Source of the DNA: Palsa-1400 sp036501625
Lineage (GTDB): Bacteria; Verrucomicrobiota; Verrucomicrobiia; Limisphaerales; Palsa-1400
DNA length: 64,000 nucleotides
Direction of reading: 5' to 3'
NCBI GenBank assembly: GCA_036501625.1
Contig: DASXZY010000042.1
Span: 1 to 64,000, forward strand
In this document: positions 7,232 through 15,163 of the stretch, piece after piece
Position numbering within the stretch: position 1 is the first letter of the stretch
Layout: each line of letters opens with the position of its first letter
Made by a program: the position numbers and the translations under genes
The notes under the pieces: generated by a model
Seen by the model: only the letters and a program-made list of their open reading frames with translations
Database searches by the model: none
Told to the model about the DNA's origin: nothing

Positions 7232-9406
7232 CTAAAATATATAGCTGATGGAGCCAAAAATCCCGCGTCTTTCGCCATATTGCGGCGCATTGACCCCGAC
7301 CCCGCTGCCAGTGCGCAACGGATAGACGGCGTCGCCCACGTTGACCACGTCTACGCGCACCTTCAAAAGCGACCGGCCCGGAAGGCGGAAGCTTTCTTCC
7401 AGCCCTGCCGCCACCGAATCGTATGCGCCTACGGAGGAACCGTTGGGAACCGGCACAGCGCTGCCAGCGCTGATTGGGTCGCCGTCCTGGCGCAATCCGC
7501 TGCCATAGAGGGCATCCACAAAAACTCGCGTGGCGAAACGCCTGCCCTCGTTCCAAACATACGCCGCGCCAAAGGAGCCCGTCACGCGCTGGTCGTGATC
7601 GAGGTAAATCCAATGGCCATTGACATAGTTGACAGTCGTTTGGTCCGGCCACAAAAACTGGGCCGAGGCCGTGCCCATCCCTTGCGCGACCGAATAGGCC
7701 ACGTTCGCGTAGGAGGAAAAGCCGCCATGCTCGTAATTGACCGTGAATTCGACCCCGCGCACACGGCCGCGATCGTAGTTGAATGAGGAAAGGATCAACG
7801 ACTGGCCGAAGAACCCGTCGTCCAATTGATTTTGCGCGGTCTTGTAATAGCCATCCACACCCAGCGTCAAACCGGGCACGAACGGCACTTTCTGGCTGAT
7901 GCCCGCGTCATAATAATTGGCCCGCTCGGCCCGCACCGGCGAGGCTTGGGAGACGCTCGTCTCGGCCGATGTATTGGCAAAGGCGGCAATGTCGGAGGCG
8001 GGAACGGTCTCCAGCGGCGGCGGCGTGAAGTAACGCGAATAACCAATGTGGAGCGTGGTTGTGTCAAACGGCTTGTAAACCAAATTGGCGCGCGGGCTGA
8101 GTTGGTTTTCGTCGTCGCTGGTCGCGGAATAAACATCGAATCTTGCGCCGTAATTCAAGGTGAGCGGCTTGACGATCTTCCACTCATCCTGCAAATAAAC
8201 GCCCGCGAAAATCGCGTGCGTCCATTCATTTTGATGGACGGTTCCAATAAAGGGCGCGCCCGTGTCGAAGTTCTCAATGACCGTGGTGTAAGTATCCGCC
8301 TGCACGGCCTCGTCCAGAAACGCCGCGCCGGCGCGAATGGTGTGGTGTTCGCCCCATTGGTAACTGCCATCGAATTGGCCGCCGCCGGAATATAGGAACC
8401 GGTTTTCATCCGTCGCCACGCCGCTGTTGAATTCGAGATCGGCTGGAATGTCATCGGGCATGTAATGCGCGCCGCTGGCCCGGCCGTAAACGGAGAACTG
8501 GCCGTTGAAATCGCCGGCAGATTTTTGATAAGCCGCCACGCCGTAATAATTTTGCTCGGTTTGATTGTCGTTTAGCGCCGTCGGGGAGAGGCTCGGCAGC
8601 GCGGGGCCGTTGGAGGGATAATTCGGTGTGAGGTTCGGGCTGATGGGGATTTCAAAGGTGGCGTAATTCGCGCTGCCCATCAGCACCAGGCGGCTGCTCG
8701 CGTCAATCAAATAGGAACCGTAAAGAAAAGTTCGATATTGATCGGTGTAATCGTGGATCGGCACGGAACTAGGCGTTGGGTCTTCAATGCCAATGTTGTT
8801 ATGATCGTAGCTGCCGTCAACGTAATAGGTCCATTTGCCCGAAGCGCCTTGATATTGGAAGCTGGGACGGATGGTGTCGTAACTGCCGCCATATAGCTCG
8901 GCCGAACCGCCATTGGTGATCGCGCTGCCTTTGGTTTGAATATCGACAATGCCGGCGGTGCGAAACCCGTATTCGGCCGGCAGCGAACCAGTAATGAGTT
9001 GCAAATCCTTGACGAAACGCGGATCCAATTCGTTGCCGAATCCTGTGATGCCCTCCGGCAGGAGCACGTCGTCGATCCTATATTGCAAATTGGCGTGCTC
9101 GCCGCGCAGGTGAACCTGCCCCAGGGAATCCTCCGCCATGCCGGGCACCCGCAGGAGCACTTGCTGGAACGGGGCGTTGTCGCCCTGCGCGATGTTCGCG
9201 ATTTGCTGCGCCGAAATGGCATAGGAAGTCGCGCCGACGCTGGTGAGAATCTGGCTGCGCGCCTGGTTTAACTGGCCCTCCACCGTCACCGTGCTCAAAA
9301 CATTCGTTGCTGAGAGGTCATTTGCCGCCTGTCCCAGCGCGGAAACGGCGGCCATCGAGCCGCACGCCCACGCGATGCCCAAAATATGCTTCTTCGTTGT
9401 ATTCAT
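7232..9406 (-). CDS. TonB-dependent outer-membrane receptor
   Basis: 724 residues with a signal peptide (residues 1-25, ending SALGQA), a TonB-box-like STVTVEG near residue 38, a plug domain (about 45-165: PFQQVLLRVPGMAEDSLGQVHLRG, then YRIDDVLLPEG and DLQLITGSLPAEYGFR) and a 22-strand-type barrel ending in a terminal phenylalanine (SISYIF). It should import a substrate too large or scarce for porins; the ligand cannot be read from the sequence. It is the promoter-proximal gene of the TonB operon, an unusual layout because receptor and complete motor are together. The convergent secreted glycosidase hints at carbohydrate, while the histidine-rich protein upstream hints at a metal. Confidence 0.92.
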   Translation of the reverse strand: MNTTKKHILGIAWACGSMAAVSALGQAANDLSATNVLSTVTVEGQLNQARSQILTSVGATSYAISAQQIANIAQGDNAPFQQVLLRVPGMAEDSLGQVHLRGEHANLQYRIDDVLLPEGITGFGNELDPRFVKDLQLITGSLPAEYGFRTAGIVDIQTKGSAITNGGSAELYGGSYDTIRPSFQYQGASGKWTYYVDGSYDHNNIGIEDPTPSSVPIHDYTDQYRTFLYGSYLIDASSRLVLMGSANYATFEIPISPNLTPNYPSNGPALPSLSPTALNDNQTEQNYYGVAAYQKSAGDFNGQFSVYGRASGAHYMPDDIPADLEFNSGVATDENRFLYSGGGQFDGSYQWGEHHTIRAGAAFLDEAVQADTYTTVIENFDTGAPFIGTVHQNEWTHAIFAGVYLQDEWKIVKPLTLNYGARFDVYSATSDDENQLSPRANLVYKPFDTTTLHIGYSRYFTPPPLETVPASDIAAFANTSAETSVSQASPVRAERANYYDAGISQKVPFVPGLTLGVDGYYKTAQNQLDDGFFGQSLILSSFNYDRGRVRGVEFTVNYEHGGFSSYANVAYSVAQGMGTASAQFLWPDQTTVNYVNGHWIYLDHDQRVTGSFGAAYVWNEGRRFATRVFVDALYGSGLRQDGDPISAGSAVPVPNGSSVGAYDSVAAGLEESFRLPGRSLLKVRVDVVNVGDAVYPLRTGSGVGVNAPQYGERRGIFGSISYIF

Positions 9407-9532
9407 AAAACTTCATTTTACAAGGGTTAAAACTTTCCCAAAACTGCGCCCGCCCCGGATTTGCCGGCCGCAACACAATATTGGGCCGTCCAAGGCTTAA
9501 ACTGCTTTTACGAATGGGGAACTAACGAAGAA

Positions 9533-9847
9533 TCAGGCGGGAGGACCGCGGCTGGGAAGCAAATGAACGTCCGCGGAAATAAAATCGGCGCTGCGGGCCG
9601 TTAATTGATAACCAAAAACCGGCCGGGTGATCGCGGCGTTAACGGTCGTGGCTGGAGCATGAACCTGCCCATGCAGGAACATCGTCACCGCGCAATCATG
9701 GCCGGGTCTGGCCGCATCATGATGGAACCAGGCGTGAACGGAAGGAGCCGCCGCCATGATTTGCACCAGCAGGAAGATGCCCAGGGAAAAAACACCCATG
9801 CCGCTTTTCGCGGCGCGCACGAGCCTTTTGGCAGGCAGCAAAGTCAC
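9533..9847 (-). CDS. Small secreted His/Cys-containing protein (DUF2946-like context)
   Basis: 104 residues: a basic start, a membrane or signal segment (residues about 17-38, MGVFSLGIFLLVQIMAAAPSVHA), then a short exported tail with several possible metal ligands (WFHHDAARPGHDC, FLHGQVHAP). The arrangement recalls small DUF2946-type proteins found beside copper or other metal TonB receptors, but I cannot confirm the family. It lies on the same strand 126 bases upstream of the TonB receptor, so co-transcription is possible. If it binds a metal, the TonB operon may take up or respond to that metal. Confidence 0.6.
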   Translation of the reverse strand: MTLLPAKRLVRAAKSGMGVFSLGIFLLVQIMAAAPSVHAWFHHDAARPGHDCAVTMFLHGQVHAPATTVNAAITRPVFGYQLTARSADFISADVHLLPSRGPPA

Positions 9848-9923
9848 GGCGGATACTATGCACGCTTGCCGCGCGTTGGCAAGAGAATTCTGGCCGGAGA
9901 ATTCTTATATGTGACACCAATTG

Positions 9924-10853
9924 TCACTTCAACCCGTAACAGCGGCGCGCGTTTTCGCTGAACAGGCGGCGTTTTTCTCCGTCGGTGCGGCCGCGCGTGA
10001 TTTCACGCAGCGCGTCCAGCCATCGCCTCCATCCGCCCGCCAGCAGGCAGACCGGCCAGTCGCCGCCAAACATCACACGCTCAAAACCAAATGCCTCGAA
10101 CGCGACATCGATAAACGGACGCAATTGCTCCGCGCGCCAATTTTTCCAATCCGCGCGCGTGATCGCGCCGGAGACCTTGCACGTCACGTTCGGGAACGAA
10201 GCCAGCCGGCGCAAATGCTCCGACCACGGATGAAGCGAGCCGCGCGCGATGTCCGGGACGCCCAAGTGGTCAAGCACAAAATTCACGGCGGGGCATTGCT
10301 CCACCAATTTGGCCGCGGCCGAAAGCTGCTCTTCCCGCGCGCCGATTTCAAAATTCCATCCTTTGGCGCCAACGAGTTTTACGCCCGCGACAAATTCCGG
10401 CCGCGCGCAAAAATCCAGCGCGGGTTCGCCTTGAACCAGCCGGCGCACGCCCTTGACCAGCGGACAGCGCGCCAGTTTTTCAAGAGCCGGGCCGATTTCC
10501 GCGGGCTTCTCCACCGGCGCGAAGGCCACGACGGCAGCGATGCGCGGTTCCTCGCGGGCGAGCGACGCCACCCAATCCACCTCCTGCCGCGCTTGCTCCG
10601 GCCGGCAGTCCGCCTGGACAAAAACGACTTTTTCCACGCCGCATCCGGCGGTTTCGCGGAAGTAATCGACCGGCAGCTTGGCGCCGCCGATGGGGGAGCC
10701 ATTGAGCCACGGATAATCCAGGCGGGCCGGGTTCCAAAAATGCGCGTGGGAATCGATGACCGGCAACTCAGAATCGGATTCGGCGGGCGCTCCGAGTGTG
10801 TCCGCAAGGCCGGCCGCGGCGGCGCACCGCAAAAACGCGCGGCGCGTCATCAT
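9924..10853 (-). CDS. Tat-exported amidohydrolase (fuconolactonase/PDC hydrolase type)
   Basis: 309 residues from the start at 10853. The N-terminus is a twin-arginine signal (TRRAFLRCAAAAGLADTLGA). The body is an amidohydrolase TIM barrel: HxH motif in VIDSHAHFWNP (about residue 35), FVQADC, then LDHLGVPDI (about 205), CKVSGAI, and MFGGDWPVCLLAGG (about 265), matching the amidohydrolase_2 group that includes L-fuconolactonase and 2-pyrone-4,6-dicarboxylate lactonase. Substrate undetermined, probably a sugar lactone or similar ester, acting outside the cytoplasm. Its start overlaps the stop of the yjbQ-type gene in an ATGATGA, so translation is coupled; the longer frame starting at 10925 would lose the Tat signal position. 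Confidence 0.82.
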   Translation of the reverse strand: MMTRRAFLRCAAAAGLADTLGAPAESDSELPVIDSHAHFWNPARLDYPWLNGSPIGGAKLPVDYFRETAGCGVEKVVFVQADCRPEQARQEVDWVASLAREEPRIAAVVAFAPVEKPAEIGPALEKLARCPLVKGVRRLVQGEPALDFCARPEFVAGVKLVGAKGWNFEIGAREEQLSAAAKLVEQCPAVNFVLDHLGVPDIARGSLHPWSEHLRRLASFPNVTCKVSGAITRADWKNWRAEQLRPFIDVAFEAFGFERVMFGGDWPVCLLAGGWRRWLDALREITRGRTDGEKRRLFSENARRCYGLK

Positions 10854-11296
10854 TCGCCGATGATTTTCACGAGGACGCGCTTGCGCCGGCCGCCATCGAA
10901 TTCGCCGTAGAAAATTTGTTCCCACGGCCCGAAATCCAATTTTCCCTTGGTGATGGCCACGACGACTTCGCGGCCCATGATTTGGCGTTTGAGATGGGAA
11001 TCGGCATTATCTTCGCCGGTGCGGTTATGGTGGTATTGGCCGATGGGTTCGTGCGGCGCCAGCTTCTCCAGCCACACCTCGTAATCGTGGTGCAGCCCGC
11101 TTTCGTCATCATTGATGAAGACCGAGGCGCTGATGTGCATGGCATTGACCAGGCAAAGGCCTTCGAGGATGCCGCTTTTTCGCACCAGCTTTTCCACTGA
11201 ATCAGTAATGTTGACAAACCCCCGCCGTCCCGGAAGTTCGAACCACAAATAATCCGTCAAAGATTTCACGCCCCCATCCTGCCAAACCGGAGCCAA
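10850..11296 (-). CDS. yjbQ: YjbQ family protein (UPF0047, secondary thiamine-phosphate synthase type)
   Basis: 148 residues with the conserved YjbQ pattern: FVNITDSVEKLVRKSGI, GLCLVNAMHISASVFINDDE, HDYEVWLEKLAP, YHHNRTGEDNADSHLKRQIMG and GPWEQIFYGEFDG, with the clustered histidines and aspartates that form the trimeric active site. The family has weak thiamine-phosphate synthase activity in vitro; its cellular role is unsettled. It leads a two-gene unit with the Tat-exported amidohydrolase, with overlapping stop and start codons. A GTG nine codons in (VKSLTDYLW) is an alternative start that fits the usual family N-terminus better. Confidence 0.9.
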   Translation of the reverse strand: MAPVWQDGGVKSLTDYLWFELPGRRGFVNITDSVEKLVRKSGILEGLCLVNAMHISASVFINDDESGLHHDYEVWLEKLAPHEPIGQYHHNRTGEDNADSHLKRQIMGREVVVAITKGKLDFGPWEQIFYGEFDGGRRKRVLVKIIGE

Positions 11297-11404
11297 TCTG
11301 AAAAGGGGCCAGTTGAACGGCGTCCGGAGCCTTTCTTCTTGTTTCGATTTCCGGGGCGGATATAGGATGCCGCGGCGGCGCGCGGGCGCTGGCAGAATGT
11401 TTAA

Positions 11405-13276
11405 ATGAGTTCAATCCGCACGATGGCGTTTTCCTCGCTTCACAAAGATGAGAGGGTTTTAAAACACAAGCTGGCCCCGGGAACGGTGCGGCGGTCTTTT
11501 GGGCTGGTGCGGCCCTACGCGGGCGTTCTGGCGTTTTTTATGACGCTGGTTGTGCTGGATGCGGCGGCGGGAACTGTCAATCCGCTCATTTTTCGGCAGT
11601 TGATCAACAAGGGCATCCTGCGTCATGACGCCCACCGGGTCGTGATGCTGGCTTTGACGGCGGCGGCAATTAGTATTATTGACGGCGGCCTGACTTTTTG
11701 GCAGCGCCATTTGGCCGCGAGCATCGGATTGCAAATGGTGTATGACCTGCGCACGCGCGTCTTCGGCCACATTCAACAAATGTCGCTCGCGTTCTTCAGC
11801 CGCGCGCGCACGGGGGCCTTGGTCAGCCGGCTCAACGGCGATGTCAGCGGCGTTCGCGACGCCTTCACCGACCTGCTCTCCACCGCGATCGGAAATGTGG
11901 TGACCGTCTTGATCGTATTGACCGCGATGTTCGCTTTGTCCTGGCAGCTTACGGCCGCGGCGTTGCTGGCGGTGCCGGTGTTCCTGGTGTCGGCCCGCAA
12001 GGTGGGGCGGAAACTTCGCGAACTGACCCGCGAAAATTACGATCGCGCCGCCGAAATGAACAACCTCATGGTCGAGCGATTCAATGTCGCGGGCGCGATG
12101 GTCTGGAAGGTTTTTGGCCGCCCCGAAGAAGAGGCCGCCACCTTCGCCCGCCACGCGGACCGGGTTCGTGTCATTGGGATGGCCATGTCCACCTACGCGC
12201 GCATTTTGTTCATCGGTTTGGGATTGATGGGGTCATTGGCGGCCGCGGCGGTGTTCGGCTGGGGCGGTGTGCAGGCGGCGCACGGAGCGCTGGACGTCGG
12301 CACTGTCGTCGCGCTGGTATCCTATCTCATCCGGCTTTATGGGCCGCTGACCGGGTTATCGAGCTTGCAAGTCGATGTCATGACGACGCTCGTTTCGTTC
12401 GAGCGCGTGTTCGAGGTGCTGGACTTGAAGCCGAACATCACTGACGCGCCCAATGCCCGCCCGATTCCCAAAGAGCCGGTGCGGATTGAATTCGATCACG
12501 TCCGATTCCGCTACCCGGCGGCGGCGGAAATTTCCCTGGCCTCGCTCGAATCCGTCGCTGCGCTTGACAAGCATCCCGAAAAGGACGTGCTGCGCGAAAT
12601 CAGTTTCACGGCCGAGCCCGGCCAGGTCGTGGCCTTGGTCGGGCCATCCGGCGCGGGGAAGACGACCCTCGTGCAATTGGCCGCGCGCCTTTACGATGTC
12701 TCCGAAGGCGCGGTGCGCGTCAACGGCGTGGACCTGCGCGAAGCCACCGGCGCCTCGATTCGCGACACGGTGGGGATGGTCATGCAGGACTCCCACATGT
12801 TCCACGACACCATCCGCGCGAATCTGCAATATGCCAAACCCGGCGCGAGCGATCAGGAATTAAACGCGGCCCTGGATGCGGCGCAACTTTTGCCGCTGGT
12901 GCAATCGCTGCCCAAGGGATTGGACACGCTCCTGGGAGACCGCGGCCACCGGCTTTCGGGCGGCGAGCGCCAGCGCCTGGCCATCGCGCGGCTGTTGTTG
13001 AAGGCGCCGCGGGTGGTCATTTTGGACGAGGCCACCGCGCATCTGGATACCGCCGCGGAACGGGCCATCCAACAGGCGTTCGCGACCGCGCTGGAAGGCC
13101 GCACTTCGCTTGTGATCGCGCACCGGCTCTCGACCGTCCAAAACGCGGATCAAATTCTGGTTCTTCAGCAGGGCCGGATTGTGGAACGCGGCCGGCACGA
13201 CGAATTGCTGCGCGCCAACCAACTCTACGCGCAGTTGTATCAGAAACAATTCAAAGAAGTTCCTGCGAAGGGCTAG
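11405..13276 (+). CDS. ABC exporter, fused membrane and ATPase domains (ABCB/MsbA type)
   Basis: 623 residues. The six-helix exporter domain spans about 35-335 (helices near LAFFMTLVVLDAAAG, VVMLALTAAAISIID, IGNVVTVLIVLTAMFAL, ILFIGLGLMGSLAAAAVFGW). The ATPase domain spans about 360-610: Walker A GPSGAGKTT, Q-loop MVMQDSHMF, signature LSGGERQRLAIARLL, Walker B VVILDEATAHLD, switch histidine in VIAHRLSTVQ. It should work as a homodimer exporting a lipid or amphipathic compound; the substrate is not readable. A stretch of about 18 residues (LASLESVAALDKHPEKD) is inserted early in the ATPase domain. It converges with the OLD-like gene with six bases between the stops. Confidence 0.92.
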   Translation: MSSIRTMAFSSLHKDERVLKHKLAPGTVRRSFGLVRPYAGVLAFFMTLVVLDAAAGTVNPLIFRQLINKGILRHDAHRVVMLALTAAAISIIDGGLTFWQRHLAASIGLQMVYDLRTRVFGHIQQMSLAFFSRARTGALVSRLNGDVSGVRDAFTDLLSTAIGNVVTVLIVLTAMFALSWQLTAAALLAVPVFLVSARKVGRKLRELTRENYDRAAEMNNLMVERFNVAGAMVWKVFGRPEEEAATFARHADRVRVIGMAMSTYARILFIGLGLMGSLAAAAVFGWGGVQAAHGALDVGTVVALVSYLIRLYGPLTGLSSLQVDVMTTLVSFERVFEVLDLKPNITDAPNARPIPKEPVRIEFDHVRFRYPAAAEISLASLESVAALDKHPEKDVLREISFTAEPGQVVALVGPSGAGKTTLVQLAARLYDVSEGAVRVNGVDLREATGASIRDTVGMVMQDSHMFHDTIRANLQYAKPGASDQELNAALDAAQLLPLVQSLPKGLDTLLGDRGHRLSGGERQRLAIARLLLKAPRVVILDEATAHLDTAAERAIQQAFATALEGRTSLVIAHRLSTVQNADQILVLQQGRIVERGRHDELLRANQLYAQLYQKQFKEVPAKG

Positions 13277-13282
13277 GCCGGG

Positions 13283-15106
13283 CTAAATCTTCCAATACGG
13301 CTTGGCGCTGGCGTCGATTTGCTCGAACAACTGGCGCACGCAGGCCGGAATCTCCTCCATCGCCTCCGCGATGCGCGCGCCCAAACGGCTGTCATATTCG
13401 CCCAGGCGAAATTGCGAGAACAAGTCGTTCAGGGCTTTGCGCTGGTCCGGCAGCGTGCTGGCAGGGCTGAGGCGCGCCTCCAATTCCCTGGGCGCCAGCG
13501 TGATGGCCGGAAAGCCGCGCGCGATCGCCCGCGCGTCAAGCAAATATCCTTCCAAGTCGGGAAAATCGAGCGTGACGACCTGCTCTGGCGGCAATTGCAA
13601 TTGGTCCACAATCGCTTTTCGCGTGCGGCTGGCCATTTCGCTGCCGTTGCCGAATACGGCGAAGACCAGCGTATGGACGAAGTTGCTCAACGCGATGCGC
13701 GTGTTGGCGAAGTAATGCAGCGTGCAGGCGCCCTCGGCGTCGAGGAATTGAACGTTGATGTGAAAATTAAATCTCCGCGCCCACGCCTCGAAGATCGGCA
13801 CGTGATCGGCCTGCTCGACAAACACAATGGCCTCCGCCTCGAAGCTGAACGAAGGTTTGACACCCAATTGCTCAATGACTTCCGGGGCGTGCTCAGGCGT
13901 CACGGCCACCACAGCCGTCGTTTTATCCGCGTCGCGTTCCACGATGAACAGGGAGGAAAGCGGGCACGAAGCGGCGATGGCGGTGGAATGGGTCGCCACG
14001 AAAATGCGTTTGCTCCTGGCTTCTTCGCGCAGGAAATGGAACAGGCCCAATTGCGCTTTCGGATGCAGATAGGTTTCCGGCTCCTCGACGCAGACCCACG
14101 AACCCGGTTTGGCCAGCACGATTTTCGCCACAATGGCCACCAGCGAGCGCGTGCCAAAACTCATTTGATCAATCGAATAAACCAGATCTTCATCCGCGTC
14201 GTCGATCATGCCCAGAGTGGCCTCGTTGTGAATGGTGGGCGTGTAAAGCTTGCCGAGGCTGGGCACCAGCTTGGAAACTTCCGCCTCGATCTTGCGAAAC
14301 TGCTTGGGCTTGTTGTTGTAGAGCCAGTGCATCACGTCGGGCAGGTTGGAGACATCGGCCGTTAGCGTATGGCCGCCGAGAATCGGCGCGCTGGTGGGCA
14401 TCTTGCGCAGAGGATCGGCCCATTCCAGGTTGGCGAATTGTTGATAAACGGCCTCGGCCAGCTCGTGCGAAATCGGGAACGCGGCGGCGCCCTCCGGCCG
14501 GCCCAGGCGCAATCGGTAAGGCTCCAGCGTTTCCAGGCGCGGCTCCAGCGGGACTGGCTCGGCCGGAAGTTCGCCGGCGCAACGTTTGCTCAGCGCCTCC
14601 ATCTGGCCGGACACCGCCTCCAGCATGCCCGGCGCGCCTTTGACGGAAAAAATCTCAAACAGCCGCTCCCCGGAAATGTTGGGCGTGGAAAGGGCCTCGG
14701 TGAAACTGTCGCGCGTGAGGGTCATTTTCAAAACGAGCACGGAAAGAAACGCGGAGTTGATCACTTCGGCGGCGGCCAATTGCGGATTGCCCGCGTAGAG
14801 GCGGTGGATGAAATCAATCCGCCTTTTCGGAGCGGGCACGAACTCAAAGAGGAACTCGATGGTTTCGTTCTCCTGTTTGCGGTGGATAACTTCGATAAGG
14901 CTGCGGCCGCGGAACGCCACCGCCTGCTCAAAGCTGATGGCCGCCTCGGAAAGGAACTTAAACGCGTCAAGGCAATTGGACTTGCCGGCATTATTGCGGC
15001 CCATCAGAAGCGCCAGGTTATTAAGGTCATTCAACTCCACGCGCCTGATGCTTTTATAATTGCAGGCAATCACCCGCCTCAGACTAAGATCGACAAGTTC
15101 CATCAC
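13283..15106 (-). CDS. AAA ATPase of the OLD-nuclease type with degenerate TOPRIM region
   Basis: 607 residues. The N-terminal ABC/SMC-like ATPase has VIACNYKSIRRVELNDLNNL, Walker A GRNNAGKSN (about residue 36), a helical middle, then signature and Walker B regions SFGTRSLVAIVAKI and WVCVEEPETYLHPKAQ, followed by IFVATHSTAIAA. From about 400 a TOPRIM-like domain begins: EAIVFVEQADHVPIFEAW keeps the first acidic position, but where the DxD metal site is expected I read LVFAVFGNGSE, without aspartates. The OLD family acts in phage exclusion and DNA processing. No UvrD-like partner (Gabija) or reverse transcriptase (retron) lies nearby, so a defence role is only a possibility. Confidence 0.78.
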   Translation of the reverse strand: MMELVDLSLRRVIACNYKSIRRVELNDLNNLALLMGRNNAGKSNCLDAFKFLSEAAISFEQAVAFRGRSLIEVIHRKQENETIEFLFEFVPAPKRRIDFIHRLYAGNPQLAAAEVINSAFLSVLVLKMTLTRDSFTEALSTPNISGERLFEIFSVKGAPGMLEAVSGQMEALSKRCAGELPAEPVPLEPRLETLEPYRLRLGRPEGAAAFPISHELAEAVYQQFANLEWADPLRKMPTSAPILGGHTLTADVSNLPDVMHWLYNNKPKQFRKIEAEVSKLVPSLGKLYTPTIHNEATLGMIDDADEDLVYSIDQMSFGTRSLVAIVAKIVLAKPGSWVCVEEPETYLHPKAQLGLFHFLREEARSKRIFVATHSTAIAASCPLSSLFIVERDADKTTAVVAVTPEHAPEVIEQLGVKPSFSFEAEAIVFVEQADHVPIFEAWARRFNFHINVQFLDAEGACTLHYFANTRIALSNFVHTLVFAVFGNGSEMASRTRKAIVDQLQLPPEQVVTLDFPDLEGYLLDARAIARGFPAITLAPRELEARLSPASTLPDQRKALNDLFSQFRLGEYDSRLGARIAEAMEEIPACVRQLFEQIDASAKPYWKI

Positions 15107-15163
15107 GCTGGGTTTTAGATAGCCTCTTTTGTGGAAGTCTCAAGGGTATTCGTGGAACGCGGC

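Noticed and set aside
13283..15106. Gabija-like or retron-like defence system built on the OLD ATPase
   Set aside because: No UvrD-like helicase, reverse transcriptase or other partner in the adjacent genes; TOPRIM acidic pair not seen.
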